Shown: one piece after another, positions 5,525 to 10,173 of the stretch
How positions within the stretch are numbered: position 1 is the stretch's first letter
Layout: every line of letters begins with the position of its first letter
NCBI GenBank assembly: GCA_030018855.1
Contig: JASEHG010000057.1
Location: 1-10,173 of the forward strand
DNA: 10,173 nucleotides
Reading direction: 5' to 3'
DNA from: Candidatus Brocadiaceae bacterium
GTDB taxonomy: Bacteria > Planctomycetota > Brocadiia > Brocadiales > Bathyanammoxibiaceae
Position numbers and translations under genes: made by a program
The notes under the pieces: model-generated
What the model was told of the DNA's origin: nothing
What the model saw: only the letters and a program-made list of their open reading frames with translations
The model's database searches: none

Positions 5525-7033
5525 ATGAGAATTTTTAGACTTTTTTGTCTAAAAGGCCTGACAGTGAGTATGGTGGTCTTACTAATGGGCCTTTTTAGTA
5601 ATACCCAATTCTCCGCCCGGACGCCTTCAGTGTTATCACCAGGGTCTGAATGCCTCGCTGCGGATGCTAAATTGGAAGAGACTGCACAGCTCTTTGAGAG
5701 AATCTTCAACGAGGTGGCAGAGAAGGTCAAACCCTCGGTGGTACACGTAAAGGCCGTGAAGATAATGAAGGGGGAAGATTTTGAGAGATTCCACCCTCCT
5801 TTTGGAGGGAGGGAACTCCCCTTTGGAGAGGAGTTTGAGAGGGGCCCCAGACCCAGGATGCCCAGGGAGTTTCCCAAGGAGTTCCGTCAGGAGGGTGCTG
5901 GTTCGGGGTTAATCGTTGACCCTAAGGGCTTCATCCTCACCAATAACCATGTGGTGGAAGAGGCTGATGAGTTGTACGTTACCCTGGCTACAGAGAAGAA
6001 GGAGTTTAAGGCCAAGGTCATAGGGAGAGACCAGCCCACGGACGTGGCCGTTATAAAGATAGAGGCGGAGAACCTGCCTGTAGCTATACTGGGGGATTCG
6101 GATAAGATTAAGACGGGGGACTGGGCTATTGCCATAGGTAACCCCTTTGGTCTTAACCAGACCGTAACGGCCGGCATCATAAGCGCCACGGGCCGCTCTC
6201 AGATGAGAATTGCCGAGTATGAGGACTTCATCCAGACCGATGCGGCCATCAACCCTGGCAATAGTGGTGGCCCGCTGTTAAACCTCAGGGGGGAGGTAAT
6301 AGGTATTAACACGGCCATCTTTACCCGTACCGGTGGATACCAGGGCATAGGCTTTGCCATACCCATCAACATGGCCAAAGCGGTTATGAAGAGCCTGATG
6401 GAGACAGGTAAGGTAACAAGGGGGTGGCTAGGGGTGGCCATTCAGGATGTAACGCCAGATTTGGCCAAGTCCTTTAATTTAGCTACCTCCCAGGGGGCCC
6501 TAATCGGTGACGTTACACCCAATAGCCCTGCCGAAAGGGCTGGCGTGCTGAGGGGTGACGTCGTAGTAGAGTTAGAAGGTAGAGAGATAAGGGACGTCAA
6601 TCACCTGCGGAATACGGTTGCTCAGACACCTGTGGGAAAGGTGGTAAAGATAAAGGTGCTGAGAGACGGTAAGCCAGTAGAACTCTCAGTTACCATTGGG
6701 GAACAGCCTGCCGACTTCCTAGCCAAAGGGGGGGTGCCGCAGCAAGAGATCACCAAAAACTTTGGTATGACCCTTGATACCCTTACCCCCGAACTGGCCA
6801 AACGCTTTGGCTACGAAGGGGATATGGGTGTGGTGGTTGTAGACGTTGAGCCGGGCAGTCCTGCAGAGCGGGCAGGAGTCCAGCCAGGTAACCTAATCAA
6901 AGAGGTGAACAGGGAACGGGTACACAACCTCCAGGAGTACCAGGCCGTAGTATCAAGAGGACCGGCAGACAAGGGACTGCTCCTTTTGATAAAGAGTGGG
7001 AACTTTACCCATTACGTCCTTGTGCAACCGTAA
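5525..7033 (+). CDS. htrA: HtrA/Do-family periplasmic serine protease with two PDZ domains
   Basis: Degrades or refolds damaged envelope proteins outside the cytoplasmic membrane. The N-terminus has a positive start and a hydrophobic stretch (GLTVSMVVLLMGLF, 11-24), a signal peptide or anchor. The trypsin-like domain carries all three catalytic residues: His142 in LTNNHVV, Asp173 in PTDVAVIKI and Ser247 in NPGNSGGPL. PDZ1 starts near RGWLGVAIQDVTPDLA (299-314) and PDZ2 covers about 412-490 (GDMGVVVVDVEPGSPAERAG). A proline- and charge-rich linker (about 88-122) precedes the protease core, in the region of the regulatory LA loop. Its length of 502 residues is typical. AAGGAG 9 bases before the ATG is a strong ribosome binding site. 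The 106-bp gap after atpD is AT-rich and probably holds the promoter, but I see no convincing -35/-10 pair. The gene is likely independent of the ATPase operon. Confidence 0.96.
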   Translation: MRIFRLFCLKGLTVSMVVLLMGLFSNTQFSARTPSVLSPGSECLAADAKLEETAQLFERIFNEVAEKVKPSVVHVKAVKIMKGEDFERFHPPFGGRELPFGEEFERGPRPRMPREFPKEFRQEGAGSGLIVDPKGFILTNNHVVEEADELYVTLATEKKEFKAKVIGRDQPTDVAVIKIEAENLPVAILGDSDKIKTGDWAIAIGNPFGLNQTVTAGIISATGRSQMRIAEYEDFIQTDAAINPGNSGGPLLNLRGEVIGINTAIFTRTGGYQGIGFAIPINMAKAVMKSLMETGKVTRGWLGVAIQDVTPDLAKSFNLATSQGALIGDVTPNSPAERAGVLRGDVVVELEGREIRDVNHLRNTVAQTPVGKVVKIKVLRDGKPVELSVTIGEQPADFLAKGGVPQQEITKNFGMTLDTLTPELAKRFGYEGDMGVVVVDVEPGSPAERAGVQPGNLIKEVNRERVHNLQEYQAVVSRGPADKGLLLLIKSGNFTHYVLVQP

Positions 7034-7961
7034 GGAGCAAGGCCCTGGCAGCGCCTATGACACCGGCGCTGTCTCCTAGTTCAGCCCTTACAATCCTGAG
7101 CCCTTCCACTGCCTTAGGGAGGGCTCTCTTCTTTACCTCCTCGCGGAGTGGACCAAAGAGGTATCCTCCAAGGTTGGTTACCCCTCCGCTAAGGACAATC
7201 ATCTCTGGGTTAAGGAGGTTAGCTACGTTGGCAATACCTATCCCCAGGCTAAGTCCGGTCTCCTTTATAGCCCTCTGGGCCAGGCTATCTCCTGCCCTGG
7301 CCCATTTGCCCATCCTCTCCAGGGTAACGGCCTCCTTGGGCTTGATGTGGTGTCTTTCAAGCAGCCCTTTCATTGTGGTTATTATCCCAGTAGCAGAGCC
7401 GTAGGTCTCAAGACAGCCCCTGTTGCCACAGCCACACCTGCGACCATTTTTGACCAGGGTCATGTGGCCTATCTCTCCGGCAATTCCTTTGGCCCCGTGC
7501 CACACCCTCCCCTCCAGAACCACTCCCCCTCCTACCCCAGTCCCCAGTGTCAGGCAGACCAGGCTCCTTGTCCCCCTGCCTGCACCCTTCCAGTACTCCC
7601 CAAGGGCGGCGGCGTTAGCATCATTCTCCAGCGCCACGGGCCTTCCCATCTCCTGCTCAAGAATATCCCTTAAATACACCTCCTGCCATCCCTTTAGATT
7701 GGGAGGATTAAAGACTATACCACGCTCAGTGTCCAGTGGACCTGGAAAACCTACCCCGATCCCCCTTATCTTACGTATGTCTGCCCCGCCCTCTCTGAGG
7801 GTGTCCTGAAACATCTGCACCAGGCGTTTGATAAGGGCCTCTCTCCCCTTATGAGCCAGGGATGGCCTCTTTAGACTCTTGAGGACTTCCCCCTCTACGT
7901 TCAAGAGGGCAGTGCGCATATTTGTACCGCCCACGTCTGCGGCTAAGATAAAACCCTTCAT
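7005..7961 (-). CDS. ROK-family sugar kinase (glucokinase-like)
   Basis: ROK proteins (repressor, ORF, kinase) of this length (318 residues) without an N-terminal DNA-binding domain are usually cytoplasmic ATP-dependent kinases for glucose or amino sugars. The sequence shows the phosphate-binding motif DVGGTN (9-14), the catalytic aspartate in ENDANAAALGE (Asp114), and LTLGTGVGGGVV (137-148). The zinc site consists of His166 (GEIGH) with Cys176, Cys178 and Cys183 in CGCGNRGCLE. Near the C-terminus is MIVLSGGV. The start ATG has only a weak ribosome binding site. The gene is convergent with htrA and their coding ends overlap by 29 bp, so the last nine residues are encoded opposite the protease C-terminus. 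The divergent gap to the sensor gene holds a degenerate 7-mer array. Glucose is the likeliest substrate, but N-acetylglucosamine or N-acetylmannosamine cannot be excluded. Confidence 0.92.
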   Translation of the reverse strand: MKGFILAADVGGTNMRTALLNVEGEVLKSLKRPSLAHKGREALIKRLVQMFQDTLREGGADIRKIRGIGVGFPGPLDTERGIVFNPPNLKGWQEVYLRDILEQEMGRPVALENDANAAALGEYWKGAGRGTRSLVCLTLGTGVGGGVVLEGRVWHGAKGIAGEIGHMTLVKNGRRCGCGNRGCLETYGSATGIITTMKGLLERHHIKPKEAVTLERMGKWARAGDSLAQRAIKETGLSLGIGIANVANLLNPEMIVLSGGVTNLGGYLFGPLREEVKKRALPKAVEGLRIVRAELGDSAGVIGAARALLLTVAQGRNG

Positions 7962-7980
7962 CTTTCGTCCCAGTTTTCTA

Positions 7981-8047
7981 TTGTTAGTCCTCTTGTTGCC
8001 AGTCTGCGTGCCCCGCCTTAGGCTGACCGGCGACTGGTAACTGGCAA
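7981..8047. repeat. Degenerate inverted 7-mer array in the divergent intergenic region
   Basis: TTGTTAG (7981) and TTGCCAG (7996) on the left face CCGGCGA (8027), CTGGTAA (8034) and CTGGCAA (8041) on the right; TTGCCAG is the exact complement of CTGGCAA. The left part is worn, with units 15 bp apart rather than 14. The rest of the gap to 8130 shows only the possible promoter listed separately. Confidence 0.5.
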
Positions 8048-8094
8048 AGGATAGCCTCTTGTGGTGGGGAAGTCAAGCGGCACGCTGTTTGTGG

Positions 8095-8122
8095 TTGAAA
8101 TAATCTATAGGAAGTGTAAAAT
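8095..8122 (+). promoter_or_regulatory. Possible sigma-70-type promoter of the sensor gene
   Basis: TTGAAA (8095-8100), a 16-bp spacer and TAAAAT (8117-8122) would start transcription a few bases before the ATG at 8131, leaving almost no leader. This would fit the absence of a well-placed Shine-Dalgarno sequence (AGGAAG at 8109-8114 is 16 bases away). In AT-rich sequence such matches occur by chance. Confidence 0.3.
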
Positions 8123-8130
8123 AAAATATA

Positions 8131-9792
8131 ATGTTCAACTCCATAAAGGTAAAACTCACAATAATCTTTCTCCTGTGGTCCCTTGTGCCACTGGTGATGT
8201 TGAGGTTTATAGTCTACCCTGTGGTCCATAGGGCATTTGAACAGATGGTAATCCAGAACCTCACCGGGGTGGGGCACAAACAGTCAGAGTTCGTCTCCTC
8301 CTGGATGAAAGAGAGAAAGAACGATGCCGCCCTCCTTGCCAGCGATACCTGCATTATGGCCTTCCATAGGTGCCTCACGGATAGTGCGGAGTTTAAAAGG
8401 ATATTGACCCAGTTAGAATTCGTCAGAGATACCCATGGATACAAGGACATCCTTATAATTGATAAAGAGGGTAAGGTAAAGGCTGGTACAGAAAAGAACC
8501 TGGTAGGCATATACCTGACAGAATTTGACTTCTTCCAGGAGGCTATAAAAGGGAAGGTCTACGTATCTAAGGTAACGCCTTCCACGTTTCCCGCCCTGAA
8601 CGAGTTTGGAGACAGGGAGTATGGCGTGCCCAGCCTCTTTGTCTCCTCTGCCGTCAGGGACGAGGGGTATAATATTCAGGGAGTCCTTGCCCTCCAGGTG
8701 GACCTGGTTGCGTTGAGTAACGAGATGAGGAAGGTAAAATTGGGGGAGACTGGGGAGACCTACCTGGTGGATAAGGACGGTTTAATGATTACGGAGTCCA
8801 AGTTTATCAATACCGTCCGTCAGATGGGGCTTATAAAAAAGCGGACGTCGTTGGAACTGAAGGTGATAGACCCTACTACCGGGAAGCTTACCCATGCGGC
8901 GGAGGAGTGCGTGCGGGGGAAAGAGGGCTACGATGCCAAGGGTTACCTTGATTACCGTGGGGTGAGGGTGCTGGGGGTATGGCACTGGCTTCCTGAGTAC
9001 GGCTGGGGCGTCATCTCGGAAATAGACCTGGAAGAGGCCTACGCCGCCCCGATGGGGATGCAACGGCAGTTCCTGGTAACCATCTTCGTGCTGGCAGGGG
9101 TACTGGTGCTGGTATCTATATATGTGGGACGCAGGATATCGGTGCCCATAATAGGCATAAATGAGGCTACCAAGAGGATTGCCTCAGGAGATTTCTCCCA
9201 GAGGGTACCGGTAACCTCCACTGATGAACTGGGCCAACTTGCCCAGTCCTTCAATACCATGGCCAGTTCGCTGGAAGAAAAGGAATTCGTCCACAACTTC
9301 AACCGCATCATTGCCTCCAGTCTACTTACGGACGTCTTTGGTGCGGTGAGCAATGAGATTAAAAAAGTAGTGGATTTTGACCGTATAAGTATTACCAGGG
9401 TACACGAAAAGGAGCAGGCCTTCTTTGTTACCTTCGCCCTTACACGGGGCTACACCTCTAACGAGCTCCGTGCGGGCTCCATGTCCAGGAAGGTAGGTAG
9501 TATGATGGGTGATATACTTGCCACGGGGAAGCCAGTTGTTGTGGAGGATACGGAGAACGGCAGATACTGGTCAGACAAGATACTCTTAAAAGAGGGGATT
9601 CGCAGTCGCCTGGGCTACCCCCTCTCCTTCCAGGAGGAGATTATTGGGGCCATAAACTTTAGCAGTAAGAAAAAGGGCTACTATACGGAGAAGCATTTTG
9701 CTATCCTCTCCAGGATAGCACCCCAACTGGCCATAGCCCTGGAAAACGCCAGGCTTATTGAAAAACTTAAGGTGCAGAAGGCAGAAGTATAG
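8131..9792 (+). CDS. Membrane sensor protein: Cache, HAMP and GAF domains, no output domain
   Basis: Signal-sensing membrane protein of 553 residues. Segments in order: transmembrane helix 1 (about 9-29); an extracytoplasmic double-Cache ligand-binding domain (about 35-300) with the typical GETGETYLVDKDGLMI stretch; transmembrane helix 2 (about 313-332); a HAMP domain (about 333-385, RISVPIIGI through TDELGQLAQSFN); and a GAF domain (about 396-543) ending in the coiled-coil start LAIALENARLIEKLKVQ. In related proteins this coil leads into a histidine kinase, a diguanylate cyclase or another effector. Here a stop follows after 553 residues and an inverted 7-mer array begins 7 bp later. The protein may signal through a separate partner or be the truncated remainder of a kinase; I see no kinase remnant before mobA. 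The ATG is the first possible start, since an in-frame stop lies 7 bp upstream. The ligand is unknown. Confidence 0.88.
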   Translation: MFNSIKVKLTIIFLLWSLVPLVMLRFIVYPVVHRAFEQMVIQNLTGVGHKQSEFVSSWMKERKNDAALLASDTCIMAFHRCLTDSAEFKRILTQLEFVRDTHGYKDILIIDKEGKVKAGTEKNLVGIYLTEFDFFQEAIKGKVYVSKVTPSTFPALNEFGDREYGVPSLFVSSAVRDEGYNIQGVLALQVDLVALSNEMRKVKLGETGETYLVDKDGLMITESKFINTVRQMGLIKKRTSLELKVIDPTTGKLTHAAEECVRGKEGYDAKGYLDYRGVRVLGVWHWLPEYGWGVISEIDLEEAYAAPMGMQRQFLVTIFVLAGVLVLVSIYVGRRISVPIIGINEATKRIASGDFSQRVPVTSTDELGQLAQSFNTMASSLEEKEFVHNFNRIIASSLLTDVFGAVSNEIKKVVDFDRISITRVHEKEQAFFVTFALTRGYTSNELRAGSMSRKVGSMMGDILATGKPVVVEDTENGRYWSDKILLKEGIRSRLGYPLSFQEEIIGAINFSSKKKGYYTEKHFAILSRIAPQLAIALENARLIEKLKVQKAEV

Positions 9793-9798
9793 GAAAAG

Positions 9799-9890
9799 GT
9801 TACAGGTGGCAGTAGACAGGTAACAGCTAAACATCTTTTTCCTGTTTCCTGTTTCCTGTTGCCTGTAGCCTGTTCCTTGCTACCTGTTAC
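9799..9890. repeat. Inverted 7-mer arrays without an ORF (sensor-mobA gap)
   Basis: Four left units at 9799-9826 (GTTACAG, GTGGCAG and two similar) face seven right units at 9842-9890 with consensus CTGTTNC. They are separated by 15 bp, including CATCTTTTT. GTAACAG at 9820 is the exact complement of CTGTTAC at 9884. The layout is that of the S23 element at 4345-4773 but with no gene inside. Confidence 0.85.
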
Positions 9891-9905
9891 CAGGAAAGAG
9901 TTGTA

Positions 9906-10173
9906 ATGAAGATGTCCGCCGTCATCCTGGCCGGGGGGAAGAGTTCAAGGATGGGCCAGGACAAGGCCTTCCTGAAGATTGGTAACCGCACCATTGTAGA
10001 ATACCAACTCCAGAGACTCAGCCCCCTCTTTGAAGAACTACTCCTTTCCACCAACCTTCCTGAGAAGTTTGCACACCTGGGGCTGGAGACCGTACAGGAT
10101 TTTATTCCAGACAGGGGACCACTGGTGGGCATATATTCTTCTCTCTTGCGGGCCAGGTACTCACACCTCTTTG
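9906..10173 (+). CDS. mobA: Molybdenum cofactor guanylyltransferase MobA, 5' part (runs off the window)
   Basis: MobA links GMP from GTP to molybdopterin to form the guanine dinucleotide cofactor used by many molybdenum/tungsten oxidoreductases such as formate dehydrogenases and nitrate reductases; it acts in the cytoplasm. Only 89 codons are in the window. The nucleotide-binding signature is clear: SAVILAGGKSSRMGQDKAFL (residues 4-23), with the usual LAGGxSxRMGxDKA pattern. It is followed by a helix with EYQLQRLSPLFEELLLSTN and the motif DFIPDRGPLVGIYSSL, matching the D...GPLxGI element of the family. AGGA at 9892-9895 is 10 bases before the ATG at 9906; the second ATG at 9912 is possible but further from this site. 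The 7-mer array immediately upstream ends within this ribosome-binding region. Confidence 0.9.
   Translation, partial: MKMSAVILAGGKSSRMGQDKAFLKIGNRTIVEYQLQRLSPLFEELLLSTNLPEKFAHLGLETVQDFIPDRGPLVGIYSSLLRARYSHLF

Noticed and set aside
5794..5850. Short inverted sequences in htrA (CCCTCC/GGAGGG and AACTCC/GGAGTT) as further inserted palindromes
   Set aside because: They are short, do not match the other repeat families, and encode a linker of variable sequence; chance purine/pyrimidine bias explains them.
9799..9890. Intrinsic terminator for the sensor gene
   Set aside because: Although the arrays can form a hairpin and CTTTTT occurs in the middle, the T-run is in the loop and not after the stem, and the 7-bp periodicity points to the repeat family instead.

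Overview
The window looks like a chromosome segment of an uncultured, probably anaerobic bacterium with moderate GC content and heavy use of AGG/AGA arginine and ATA isoleucine codons. It carries an archaeal/vacuolar-type (A/V-type) rotary ATPase and an unusual density of short palindromic and 7-bp-periodic repeats. A planctomycete of the anammox type or a similar environmental lineage would fit, but that is a weak inference: there is no rRNA or other decisive marker.

Layout. Positions 1-5418 are the distal half of a V-type ATPase operon, all on the + strand, in the order C (3' part only), F, A, B, [four-helix-bundle S23-type ORF], D. Positions 5525-7033 encode a secreted HtrA/Do serine protease. 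On the - strand, 7961-7005 encodes a ROK-family sugar kinase whose 3' end overlaps the protease gene. Positions 8131-9792 encode a membrane sensor (Cache-HAMP-GAF) that stops where a kinase or other output domain would normally begin. The window ends inside mobA (9906 onward), for molybdenum cofactor nucleotide attachment.

The most notable content is the repeats. (1) A palindrome family with ends GTAGGGGC...GCCCCTAC and a variable but self-complementary centre occurs inside the reading frames of subunits C (twice, one copy diverged), F and D, and directly at the stop codon of A. The in-gene copies use only reading frames that avoid the TAG built into the repeat. Another interspersed repeat (CCTGAGCGTAGCGAAGG) is in frame inside A. 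(2) Four inverted arrays of degenerate 7-mers occur at 829-888, 4345-4773, 7981-8047 and 9799-9890. The array at 4345-4773 encloses the AT-richer S23 gene, whose start and stop codons lie at or in the arrays, and its last 7-mer supplies the ribosome binding site of atpD. The copy before mobA has the same inverted layout without an ORF. (3) Upstream of atpB one palindrome is split by another; removing the inner 32 bp restores a perfect palindrome whose family member lies 8 bp away.

Together these suggest at least two kinds of mobile short repeats that colonise genes and operon junctions. The S23 gene is a candidate cargo or helper for the 7-mer element. The ATPase genes themselves look intact apart from the in-frame extra peptides.
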